Source: Bifidobacterium animalis subsp. animalis ATCC 25527 (GTDB lineage: Bacteria > Actinomycetota > Actinomycetes > Actinomycetales > Bifidobacteriaceae). Taken from it: 64,000 nt of DNA. The notes beneath the pieces are model-generated. The model did no database searches, had not been told where the DNA came from, and saw only the letters and a list, made by a program, of their open reading frames with translations. The stretch is taken from NCBI RefSeq assembly GCF_000260715.1, contig NC_017834.1, positions 1,426,001-1,490,000 of the forward strand. Reading direction: 5' to 3'. The stretch's first letter is position 1; each line of letters starts with the position of its first letter. A program made the translations under genes and the position numbers. Shown in pieces: positions 18,320 through 26,471 of this stretch.

Positions 18320-19645
18320 ATGGCAACAACCGCGAAGGTGTGGAGGAACCCCTCCTACCTGCAAAGCTCAACCGGCATCTTCCTGTTCTTCTGCTCCTGG
18401 GGCATCTGGTGGTCGTTCTTCCAGCGCTGGCTCAACTCGATGGGACTCAACGGCGCGGAAGTGGGCACGATCTATTCGATCAACTCGCTGGCCACGCTCA
18501 TCCTCATGTTCGGGTACGGCCTCATCCAGGACAATCTCGGACTCAAGCGCCGTCTCGTGCTCGTCATCTCGGCGATCGCCGCACTCGTCGGCCCCTTCGT
18601 GCAGTTCGTGTACGCGCCGCTGATGAAGACGAACATGATGGCCGCCGCACTCGTGGGCTCCGTCGTGCTCTCCGCAGGCTTCATGGCAGGCTGCTCGCTC
18701 ATCGAAGCCGTGACCGAACGGTACAGCCGCCGCTTCAACTTCGAGTACGGCCAATCCCGCGCATGGGGCTCCTTCGGCTATGCCATTGTGGCGCTTGTCG
18801 CCGGCTTCGTGTTCAACATCAACCCGATGATCAACTTCTGGCTCGGCTCCGCATTCGGCGTGGGCATGCTCATCGTGTACCTCACCTGGTATCCGGCCGA
18901 GCAGCGCGAAGCGCTCAAGGAAGCCGCCGATCCGAATGCCGCGCCCACCAACCCGACCATCAAAGACATGCTCGGCGTGCTCAAGATGCCCGCACTGTGG
19001 GTGCTCATCGTGTTCATGCTGCTCACCAACACGTTCTACACCGTATTCGACCAGCAGATGTTCCCCACCTACTACGCCTCGCTCTTCCCGAATGAGGCCA
19101 CCGGCAACGCCGTCTACGGCACGCTCAACTCGGTGCAGGTGTTCTGCGAATCCGCGATGATGGGCGTCGTGCCGATCATCATGCGCAAGGTGGGTGTGCG
19201 CAACGCGTTGCTGCTCGGATCCACGGTGATGTTCCTTCGCATCGGGCTGTGCGGCATCTTCCACGATCCGGTGGCCATCTCGATCGTCAAGATGTTCCAC
19301 GCCATTGAAGTGCCGCTGTTCTGCCTGCCGGCGTTCCGCTATTTCACACTCCACTTCAATCCGAAGCTCTCCGCGACGCTCTACATGGTCGGCTTCCAGA
19401 TTGCCTCGCAGATCGGCCAGGTCGTCTTCTCCACCCCGCTCGGCATGCTGCATGACCGCATGGGCGACCGCACGACGTTCCTGACGATCTCCGCCATCGT
19501 GCTTGCTGCCACCATCTACGGATTCTTCGTGATTAAGCGCGACGACGAGCAAGTGGACGGCGATCCGTTCATCCGCGATTCGAAGAAAGTGCCGTCGCTC
19601 GCCACCGACGAGGCGATCCTCTCCGCGGATTCCGAGGATATGTAA
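18320..19645 (+). CDS. cscB: Sucrose/oligosaccharide:H+ symporter (LacY/CscB type, MFS)
   Basis: 441 residues with twelve hydrophobic segments. The N-terminus (YLQSSTGIFLFFCSWGIWWSFF, shown as YLQSSTGIFLFF and WGIWWSFF) and RAWGSFGYAIVAL are typical of the oligosaccharide:H+ symporter branch with LacY and CscB. It would import sucrose or short fructo-oligosaccharides across the cytoplasmic membrane. The ATG at 18320 has ACGAGG upstream; an in-frame ATG at 18263 would add 19 non-hydrophobic residues and is less likely. It is flanked by the LacI regulator and the GH32 enzyme. The C-terminal 30 residues are acidic and cytoplasmic. Confidence 0.9.
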   Translation: MATTAKVWRNPSYLQSSTGIFLFFCSWGIWWSFFQRWLNSMGLNGAEVGTIYSINSLATLILMFGYGLIQDNLGLKRRLVLVISAIAALVGPFVQFVYAPLMKTNMMAAALVGSVVLSAGFMAGCSLIEAVTERYSRRFNFEYGQSRAWGSFGYAIVALVAGFVFNINPMINFWLGSAFGVGMLIVYLTWYPAEQREALKEAADPNAAPTNPTIKDMLGVLKMPALWVLIVFMLLTNTFYTVFDQQMFPTYYASLFPNEATGNAVYGTLNSVQVFCESAMMGVVPIIMRKVGVRNALLLGSTVMFLRIGLCGIFHDPVAISIVKMFHAIEVPLFCLPAFRYFTLHFNPKLSATLYMVGFQIASQIGQVVFSTPLGMLHDRMGDRTTFLTISAIVLAATIYGFFVIKRDDEQVDGDPFIRDSKKVPSLATDEAILSADSEDM

Positions 19646-19707
19646 AGCCCCATCCGCACCTCTCCCCCGTCACTCTCTCATATCTCTGCCCCTCCTCTCC
19701 CTCCCCT

Positions 19708-19763
19708 CATTTGCGTAAATGGGGACAGATGGCAGCCTCCAGCTGTCCCCATTTACGCAAATG
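19708..19763. repeat. Perfect 21-bp inverted repeat (copy C)
   Basis: The arms at 19708-19728 and 19743-19763 are perfect reverse complements (core TTGCGTAAATGGGGACAG) around a 14-base loop. It is the same family as 1075-1126 and 1164-1221. It follows the cscB stop by about 60 bases and may end or stabilise the cscB transcript. There is no T-run. Confidence 0.8.
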
Positions 19764-19785
19764 AAACCCGTATATCTTGCAATCC

Positions 19786-19832
19786 TGCGCAAAAGGAGAC
19801 AGATGTCGACTGAAAACGTCTCCGATTACGCA
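19786..19832. repeat. Imperfect inverted repeat of the same family (copy D)
   Basis: The arms TGCGCAAAAGGAGAC (19786-19800) and GTCTCCGATTACGCA (19818-19832) pair at 12 of 15 positions. It sits in tandem with copy C, 38 bases before the cscA start codon. Decay in one arm only suggests an older copy. Confidence 0.6.
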
Positions 19833-19870
19833 AACGAAATCAGACAGCCGAATCCGAAAGGACAACGACG

Positions 19871-21469
19871 ATGGCAGCCCTTCCCACCAATATTCCCGCC
19901 AACGGCATTCTGACCCCCGACCCGGCGCTCGACCCTGTGCTCACGCCGATCTCAGACCATGCCGAGCAGCTGTCACTCGCTGAAGCAGGCGCGTCGGCAC
20001 TGGAAGCCACCCGCAACAACCGCTGGTACCCAAAGTTCCACATTGCCTCCAACGGCGGGTGGATCAATGACCCGAACGGCCTGTGCCGCTACAACGGACG
20101 CTGGCACGTGTTCTACCAGCTGCATCCCTACGGCACACAGTGGGGCCCGATGCATTGGGGCCACGTCTCCTCCGACAATATGGTCGACTGGCACCGCGGA
20201 CCCATCGCCTTCGCGCCAAGCCTCGAACAGGAACGCCACGGTGTGTTCTCCGGTTCCACCGTGATTGGCGACGACGGCAAGCCGTGGATTTTCTACACCG
20301 GTCACCGCTGGGCCAACGGCAAGGACAACACCGGGGGCGACTGGCAGGTGCAGATGCTCGCCAAGCCGAACGACGACGAGCTGAAGACCTTCACGAAGGA
20401 GGGCATGATCATCGACTGCCCCACCGACGAGGTGGACCACCACTTCCGCGACCCGAAGGTGTGGAAGACCGGCGACACCTGGTATATGACCTTCGGTGTC
20501 TCGTCGAAGGAGCATCGTGGCCAGATGTGGCTGTACACGTCGAGCGACATGGTGCACTGGAGCTTCGATCGGGTGCTGTTCGAGCATCCGGACCCGAACG
20601 TGTTCATGCTTGAATGCCCCGATTTCTTCCCGATCCGCGATGCACAGGGCAACGAGAAGTGGGTCATCGGCTTCTCCGCAATGGGGGCCAAGCCAAATGG
20701 CTTCATGAACCGCAACGTGAACAATGCTGGCTACATGGTGGGCACATGGAAGCCCGGCGAGAGCTTCAAGCCGGAGACCGAGTTCCGCCTGTGGGACGAA
20801 GGCCATAACTTCTATGCGCCACAGTCGTTCAATACCGAAGGGCGCCAGATCATGTACGGCTGGATGAGCCCGTTCGTCGCCCCCATCCCGATGGAGGAGG
20901 ACGGCTGGTGCGGCAACCTCACCCTCCCCCGCGAGATCACGCTGGGCGATGACGGTAACCTGGTCACCGCCCCCACCATCGAAATGGAGGGGCTGCGCGA
21001 GAACACCATAGGCTTCGACTCGCTCGACCTCGGCACGAACCAGACCTCCAGGATCCTCGACGATGACGGGGGTGCACTGGAGATTGAGATGAGCCTCGAT
21101 CTGCATAAAACCACCGCCGAACGCGCCGGACTGCATGTGCATGCCACAAGCGACGGCCACTACACGGCAATCGTGTTCGACGCGCAGATCGGCGGCGTCG
21201 TCATCGACCGGCAGAACGTGGCGAACGGCGACAAAGGCTACCGGGTGGCCAAGCTCAGCGACGCCGAGCTCGCAGCCGGTACGCTTGACTTGCGCGTGTT
21301 CATCGACCGCGGATGCGTCGAGGTCTACGTCAACGGCGGCAAGCATGCGATGAGCTCGTACTCGTTCCCTGGCGATGGCGCACGCGCCGTCGAACTCGTG
21401 AGCGAATCCGGTACCACGCACATCGGCACCCTCACCATGCACTCGCTCAAGTCCATCGGACTCGAGTGA
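19871..21469 (+). CDS. cscA: Beta-fructofuranosidase (GH32)
   Basis: Cuts beta-fructosyl bonds in sucrose and fructo-oligosaccharides; cytoplasmic, as no signal peptide is present. 532 residues. The GH32 five-bladed propeller carries WINDPNG at about residue 66 (nucleophile Asp), FRDPKV at about 192 (transition-state Asp) and ECPDFF at about 247 (acid/base Glu). The C-terminal beta-sandwich ends near LRVFIDRGCVEVYVNGG. The ATG at 19871 has AAAGGA upstream. It lies 225 bases from cscB, with two inverted repeats between, and a strong terminator follows. Confidence 0.95.
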   Translation: MAALPTNIPANGILTPDPALDPVLTPISDHAEQLSLAEAGASALEATRNNRWYPKFHIASNGGWINDPNGLCRYNGRWHVFYQLHPYGTQWGPMHWGHVSSDNMVDWHRGPIAFAPSLEQERHGVFSGSTVIGDDGKPWIFYTGHRWANGKDNTGGDWQVQMLAKPNDDELKTFTKEGMIIDCPTDEVDHHFRDPKVWKTGDTWYMTFGVSSKEHRGQMWLYTSSDMVHWSFDRVLFEHPDPNVFMLECPDFFPIRDAQGNEKWVIGFSAMGAKPNGFMNRNVNNAGYMVGTWKPGESFKPETEFRLWDEGHNFYAPQSFNTEGRQIMYGWMSPFVAPIPMEEDGWCGNLTLPREITLGDDGNLVTAPTIEMEGLRENTIGFDSLDLGTNQTSRILDDDGGALEIEMSLDLHKTTAERAGLHVHATSDGHYTAIVFDAQIGGVVIDRQNVANGDKGYRVAKLSDAELAAGTLDLRVFIDRGCVEVYVNGGKHAMSSYSFPGDGARAVELVSESGTTHIGTLTMHSLKSIGLE

Positions 21470-21487
21470 ACGAACGCAGCACCGTAC

Positions 21488-21532
21488 CAGCGGCGGGGCA
21501 CAGGCATCGGCTTGTGCCCCGCCGCTGTTCTT
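21488..21532 (+). terminator. Rho-independent terminator after cscA
   Basis: A GC-rich 15-bp perfect stem (21488-21502 with 21513-21527) is followed by TTCTT. It starts 18 bases after the cscA stop. Confidence 0.88.
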
Positions 21533-21557
21533 CGTGGGCGCATGCCCACAGGGTGGC

Positions 21558-21690
21558 CTATACTGTTGCAGTCGCCATGCACAAGCATGGCAGAGTTAAC
21601 TTTTCTGGTCGTTCGGCGGTAGACTCCTCACCTTGCTGCCTGAAGCCGGCGACCTCACAGCGCCACACGCGCAGAAAGTAAGGTGCCATG
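21558..21690 (+). promoter_or_regulatory. Structured 5' leader of the ABC transporter genes, possible riboregulator
   Basis: CTATACT near 21557-21563 is a possible -10. Hairpin 1 is GCCATGC-acaa-GCATGGC (21574-21591). Hairpin 2 has three stacked helices: GGTCG 21607-21611 with CGACC 21650-21654, CGGC 21614-21617 with GCCG 21645-21648, and GGTAG 21618-21622 with CTGCC 21636-21640. Its loop contains CACCTT, the exact complement of the ribosome site AAGGTG (21680-21685). CATGGC of hairpin 1 could instead pair with GCCATG at the start codon. I match it to no known riboswitch class; it lacks the THI-box core. Confidence 0.5.
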
Positions 21691-22500
21691 GCTTTTCACA
21701 GCTCATTGCGCAATCACACGGACCGCCCACGCCGACCTGCGTGGAGGTATTGGCCCACCGTCGCCACCATCGTGGCACTGCTGCTCATCTGGCAGGTCTG
21801 GGTTGATGCAGCCCATCCGCCCGTCACGATGATCTCCTCCCCCACACAGATCGTCCGCTCAGCCATCATCTCGTGGCCCACCCTCTGGCCAGCCACCTGC
21901 ATGACGTTCATCGAGGGCGTGTGCGGATTCACCATAGCCTGCGTGCTCGGCGTGCTCCTCGGCATAGGCATACACTGCTCGCGCACCGCATATGCAGCAC
22001 TGTTCCCGCTGCTCACCGCCGCCCAGACGCTGCCGCTCATCTCAATCGCCCCGCTGTTCCTCATCTGGTTCGGATTCGAACCGGTGGGCAAGATCGTCAT
22101 CGTCGCCGTGTTCGCCATCTTCCCCATTGTCGTGCAGACCATGCGAGGACTGGCGGCCGTCCCCGCCTTCTATGACGACGTGGCGATGACCTGTGGCGCC
22201 TCGCGCGCATGGACACTGTTCCATGTGGATCTGCGGGTGGCCGCGCGCCAGATCTTCGGCGGCGTACGCGTGAGTGCCGCCTATGTGTTCGCCACCGCCG
22301 CCACCGCCGAGTACCTCGGCGCACGCAGCGGTCTGGGAATCTGGCTGCAGGCCGCCTACAATTCCTTCCAGACCCCGCGCATCTTCGCCGCGACCTTCGT
22401 GATCATCATCATGACCGGCTTGCTGCTACTCGCCGTGCACGCCGTCGAGCGACTCACCATCGGCACGCCGGCCGACGACGCCGACCCGGACGCCCAGTGA
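21688..22500 (+). CDS. ABC transporter permease (ThiX/SsuC type)
   Basis: 270 residues with about six membrane segments and the permease EAA loop (DDVAMTCGASRAWTLFHVDL). LTAAQTLPLISIAPLFLIWFG is typical of the family that moves pyrimidine-like thiamine precursors, sulfonates or similar small organics. The ATG at 21688 has AAGGTG two bases upstream, unusually close. The substrate-binding lipoprotein follows after 44 bases. No ATPase gene is in the cluster, so it must borrow one encoded elsewhere. Confidence 0.85.
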   Translation: MAFHSSLRNHTDRPRRPAWRYWPTVATIVALLLIWQVWVDAAHPPVTMISSPTQIVRSAIISWPTLWPATCMTFIEGVCGFTIACVLGVLLGIGIHCSRTAYAALFPLLTAAQTLPLISIAPLFLIWFGFEPVGKIVIVAVFAIFPIVVQTMRGLAAVPAFYDDVAMTCGASRAWTLFHVDLRVAARQIFGGVRVSAAYVFATAATAEYLGARSGLGIWLQAAYNSFQTPRIFAATFVIIIMTGLLLLAVHAVERLTIGTPADDADPDAQ

Positions 22501-22544
22501 ATCCACAAATCCGCAAATCTGAGTACCAATTCGAAAGTGACCAT

Positions 22545-23627
22545 ATGAAAGCCCTCCGCCATATTCACCGACATCTCACTCGCATCATCGCCATGCTCGC
22601 CACCCTGCTCACCATATGCGCAGTCACGGCGTGCGGTTCCGCAGGCAGCGCGAACAGCAGCAACGACGGCCTCACGAAGGTCACATTCATGCTGTCCTGG
22701 GCGCCCGACACCAACCACATTGGCGTCTACGTGGCGAAGAACAAAGGGTACTACCGGCAGGCAGGGCTCGACGTGAACATCGTCGCCGTCGCACAATCCG
22801 GCGCCGAGCAGGCGGTGAACAACGGCGTCGCGGATTTCGCGCTCTCCAATCTCACCAACGTGAGCACCTACTCCACCAAAGGGGCCGAACTCCGGCAGGT
22901 GATGCAGATCCAGCAGAAGACGAGCGCGATCTGGTGCGCGCTGGCCTCGAATACATCCATCACACGACCACGCGACCTCGACGGCAAGACGTTCGCCACC
23001 TTCGGCTCAAGCGAGTCCGACGCCGTGGTGCGCCGCATGATCCAGCACGACGGCGGCAAAGGCAACTTCGACAAGGTGACGGTGGGCACCTCCACGTTCC
23101 AGACACTCGAATCCGGCCGCGCCGACTTCGGCGGCTTCTACTCCACCTGGGAAGGCGTGCAGGCCAAGCTCAACGGACCGAAACTCAACTGCTTCACCGA
23201 ACCGGAATACGGCGTGCCCGGCAACGCGGATTCGATCGGCATCATCACCAGCAACAGACTCATCGCGCAGAATCCCGACCTCGTGAAACGCTTCGTGCAG
23301 GCGACACAACGCGGCTACGAGTATGCATATGAACATGGTGACGAAGCCGCCGACATTCTCGTCAAGGAGGCACCCGAAGCGAATCTCAACCCCGAATTCG
23401 TGCGCGAGTCAATGACGACGATCATTGACGGGCAGTACTGGGGCGATCGCGAACAGATCATCTCCGGCAAGCAGACGTTCGGATTGGCGGATTACCAAGG
23501 CACACAGGAGTATTTCGACTTCCTCGCACAATCCGACGCGTACACGGACGCGGACGGACGCGTGGTGCATACAGCGCCGCAGTCGAAGGACCTCGCCACC
23601 GACGAATTCCTGAAACAGACGCACTAG
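22545..23627 (+). CDS. NMT1/THI5-type substrate-binding lipoprotein
   Basis: 360 residues from the ATG at 22545. A lipoprotein signal peptide (basic MKALRHIHRH, hydrophobic core, LTICAVTAC with Cys as acylation site) is followed by an NMT1/THI5 domain: VTFMLSWAPDTNHIGVYVAKN, KGYYRQAGLDV, GVADFALSNLTN and the hinge TFATFGSSESDAV. Relatives bind HMP-type thiamine precursors (ThiY), riboflavin or nucleobases. The TPP operon is only 5 kb away, but no THI box precedes this unit, so a thiamine link is an inference. It is partnered by the permease upstream. Confidence 0.85.
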   Translation: MKALRHIHRHLTRIIAMLATLLTICAVTACGSAGSANSSNDGLTKVTFMLSWAPDTNHIGVYVAKNKGYYRQAGLDVNIVAVAQSGAEQAVNNGVADFALSNLTNVSTYSTKGAELRQVMQIQQKTSAIWCALASNTSITRPRDLDGKTFATFGSSESDAVVRRMIQHDGGKGNFDKVTVGTSTFQTLESGRADFGGFYSTWEGVQAKLNGPKLNCFTEPEYGVPGNADSIGIITSNRLIAQNPDLVKRFVQATQRGYEYAYEHGDEAADILVKEAPEANLNPEFVRESMTTIIDGQYWGDREQIISGKQTFGLADYQGTQEYFDFLAQSDAYTDADGRVVHTAPQSKDLATDEFLKQTH

Positions 23628-23678
23628 CGGCACGACGGCAGCGCGCAGCAACCGCACACAGCAACAAGGAACGCAGAC

Positions 23679-24920
23679 ATGGGCATGACGAATCCGCAGA
23701 CCGACATACACCACATCGTGGCGAGCATGGACACCGGCATCGACGATGCGCTCGCATTGGCGTTGCTTCTCGCACAGCCGGACGTCCGGTTGCATGGCGT
23801 GAGTGCCAGCTACGGCAACGTGCTCGAGCAACAGGCGGCGCGTAACACCCGTGCTGTGCTGGGTCTGCTCAGGCGTTCCGATATACCGGTGTTTGACGGC
23901 GCAAGGCATCCCTCATGGGCACCGTATTTCATCGCCGACGCCGGCTGCGCGCGATTCCACGGCAGCGATGGTCTGGGAGGTGTCGGCATCGAGACCGGCA
24001 ACGGCGACAATGCCGACTTCACGCCGACTACGCCCGGCGAGGCGCTCGCCAGTGATGCGAATGGACTCGTCACACTCACCGCGCCACAGATTCGCAACCT
24101 CACCGAGTGCGGCACTGCGATCTCGGTAGGAGGTTACCAAGTGGGCGAGGCGCACGCCGATCTGCCCACCATGCCAGAACTCACGATTCCCAGCGGGTCT
24201 GCGCACATCCCCACTCCCGAGAAACTCGAATTCCCGCAGGAGAGCTGCTCGCAGGCCACCGCCGGTGCGCGCATGATCGTCGACGCCGCCCGCAGATTCG
24301 GCCCCGACCTCACGATTCTCGCCACCGGGCCGCTCACCGACATCGACACCGCGCTCACACTCGACCCGGAAGCGGTGAGGCAGGCGCGCATCGTGTTCAT
24401 GGGCGGCACCCTCACGCAAGAGGGGAATTGCTACGACCTCGTTTGTGAAACGAACATGATCCAGGATCCGGAAGCCGCAGATCGCGTGCTGCGCAGTAGC
24501 GCGGACGTGACGATGGTCGGGCTCGACGTCACCCACCGCTGCCTTCTGGGTTCCACCGATGTCACCCCTTGGAACGCGGCGCATACCGAGGCCTCACGGT
24601 TCCTCACGGCGATCGCAGAGTTCTCCATTCGCGCGAACGCGGCCAGCGACCCGATCTTCGCCGCCGGCATGCCGTTGCACGATCCGTTGGCCGCTGCGGT
24701 GGTGCTCGATTCGACGTTCGTCGGCACGCTCGACCTGCCCATGTGTGTGGAGACGAGAACCGACGACGGCACCGGCGTGCGCGGCCGCACCATCGGTAAT
24801 CCGCAGGGATTCATCGATGCTTCCTTACGCCCCACGCATGTGGCCGTGGGCGTCGCCCGCGAACGATTCCTCGCGCGGTTCACGGGCGACATCGCGAATC
24901 TGCTGGCATCGCGTTGCTGA
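23679..24920 (+). CDS. Inosine-uridine-type nucleoside hydrolase
   Basis: Hydrolyses N-glycosidic bonds of nucleosides or related N-ribosides. 413 residues against about 310 for the family. The Ca-binding N-terminus is MDTGIDDALALALLL (usual DxDxGxDDA; the first Asp is Ser here but the ligand Asp residues remain). LATGPLTDI and MPLHDPLAAAVVL supply the other ligand region and the catalytic His-Asp. About 75 extra residues sit after GSDGLGG (through the PTTPGEALASDANG region). Coupled to the ABC genes (51-base gap), it may release the base of an imported nucleoside-like compound. Confidence 0.85.
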   Translation: MGMTNPQTDIHHIVASMDTGIDDALALALLLAQPDVRLHGVSASYGNVLEQQAARNTRAVLGLLRRSDIPVFDGARHPSWAPYFIADAGCARFHGSDGLGGVGIETGNGDNADFTPTTPGEALASDANGLVTLTAPQIRNLTECGTAISVGGYQVGEAHADLPTMPELTIPSGSAHIPTPEKLEFPQESCSQATAGARMIVDAARRFGPDLTILATGPLTDIDTALTLDPEAVRQARIVFMGGTLTQEGNCYDLVCETNMIQDPEAADRVLRSSADVTMVGLDVTHRCLLGSTDVTPWNAAHTEASRFLTAIAEFSIRANAASDPIFAAGMPLHDPLAAAVVLDSTFVGTLDLPMCVETRTDDGTGVRGRTIGNPQGFIDASLRPTHVAVGVARERFLARFTGDIANLLASRC

Positions 24921-24957
24921 CACCCGGCACAGCCCACGCGTCTATCATGTACATGGC

Positions 24958-25906
24958 TCATTTGCATAGCGGCACTCCGGCTTCGAGCAGCTTGCGAATG
25001 AACTGCGCGCGGTCGTAGGTCTCGCGAACACGGAAGCGGACGATCCGGTCGACACCGTTGCGCAACAGCAGACGTTCGCGCTCACGCTCGGCATCGACGA
25101 CCTGTTCCACCGAGGCACCGCCAGTCATCTGAGCATTCACATATTTCTCGTTGCCGTCGAGCTCGCCCACAATCACGAACCTGTCATCACGTACCCAGTA
25201 GAAATCTGGACGAGCATGCCGTCCGGTCTGGCCATCTGCAATGTTATTGCAGCAAAGGCGGTGCCACTCCCTCGTCGAGCATGACGCCGTACGCGCGCGA
25301 CTCACCGCCATTCTCACACCGGTCACTGCCATATTCAAGCACCCGCCAAGCTGACGCGCCACAGTTGCCGAGCCGGCTCATGCAGTCTCCAATCTCCTGC
25401 TTGGTGAGTCCGTGCCGAAGCGCGCAGTTGGCAATCTGCATGCCATTCACAAAATCAAAACTGCGTAACCCCATGGCCACAGTCTGTGCAAGGGGAAGCA
25501 CCTTCACGCCATCTATCACTGCATAGTTGCAATTCGGCATGCATATGTGAGTGATCCCGTGCACAGGTTTTGCCTGTGCGTGTGTCGGGGAAAGCACCGT
25601 CAAATTGGAGGAATGCAATGCGTAATCATGATCCAACCCATGCATGCACACTGCTTCCAGACCGCCAAACACCCATTCCGGATGCTGCCTGCTCTTCGCA
25701 CGGACCACATGCCGATTCCGTTCCACGGTGTCCAAAGATTTCCAATACGATGCACGCGCATACAATCCCCGCATGGGCGACACGATTTCACCTGTACGCA
25801 CGCGCCGCAGCAACGCCTGATGCACCGCACGTGTCGGCATGACGGCACACCGGCGCTGCTGCTGCGCCTCGTCGAGGAACTGGTTCATCGCAATATTCAC
25901 TCTCAT
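24958..25906 (-). pseudogene. Frameshifted AbiEi/transcriptional-regulator-like antitoxin protein
   Basis: Two minus-strand frames make one protein. The first (25906 to about 25244, from MRVNIAMNQFLDEAQ) has an N-terminal winged-helix-like part (RRVRTGEIVSPMRGLYARASYW) and ends at GGESRAYGVMLDEGVAPPLLQ-stop (GGESRAYGV, then DEGVAPPLLQ). The second, one base out of phase, continues ADGQTGRHARPDFYWVRDDR, VGELDGNEKY and ends RKLLEAGVPL. Intact relatives run straight across this point with a PD-(D/E)XK/DUF559-like end (DF-W, GE-DG-KY). A single-base gain or two-base loss near 25245-25260 explains it. It could be a true pseudogene or a sequencing error. Confidence 0.7.
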
Positions 25907-26022
25907 ATGTGCAGACTAGGTTCCTCGCACGCTGCAACACAAGCCGAATCGCGATATGTGCACTGTTAACTGCGTTAATTCATCTCATCTGAGCTTCGTT
26001 TTCCGCTTTATTGCCGCCGTGT

Positions 26023-26442
26023 GAGCGAATAAACCAAATAACAGCCACTTACTTCGTCTTGGGCACACGCTCCCCGCGAGACAAACCAAGTGCGAATTAC
26101 TTACCTGATCTCAAACATCCCCTCCCAGCGAAACGAAGTAAGTAATCTGCACTTAATAGATTTCGCTTGCAGACCCCTTCATGAGATAAACCAAGTAACG
26201 GCCGCTTGCTTGGTCTCAGACAATCCATCTCCGTGAGACAAACCCGGCACACGCCACTTGTTTCATCTCAGACAGACACTCCCAGCGAGACAAATCAAGT
26301 AACATCTGCTTGCTCCGTCTCAGGTATCTCTTCCCAGTGAGACAAATCAAGGAACGGCTACTTGTTTTATTTCACTGGAAGATCCAAATTGAGACAAAAC
26401 AAGTGGCCGACCTGAGTCTGTCTCGCAGAGAAATATTAATCC
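26023..26442. repeat. Tandem array of about eight 52-bp palindromic units
   Basis: Units begin at 26023, 26078, 26130, 26183, 26235, 26287, 26339 and 26391; spacings are 55, 52, 53, 52, 52, 52 and 52 bases. Each unit is an imperfect 35-base palindrome, left arm like GAGACAAAYCAAG, nine-base centre, right arm like CTTGYTTYRTCTC, plus a linker of about 17 bases ending near CTCCCAGC. Units 4, 6 and 7 pair at 10 of 13 arm positions. The array fills the space between uppS and the frameshifted gene (25907-26471), where no other gene is visible. Not CRISPR: the linkers resemble each other and the repeats are degenerate. Confidence 0.85.
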
Positions 26443-26471
26443 CCGAGTGGAGGCATGCGAAAGCCGCACCC

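Noticed and set aside
26023..26442. CRISPR array
   Set aside because: Regular spacing invites this, but repeats are degenerate palindromes, spacers would be only about 17 bases and similar to each other, and no cas genes are present.
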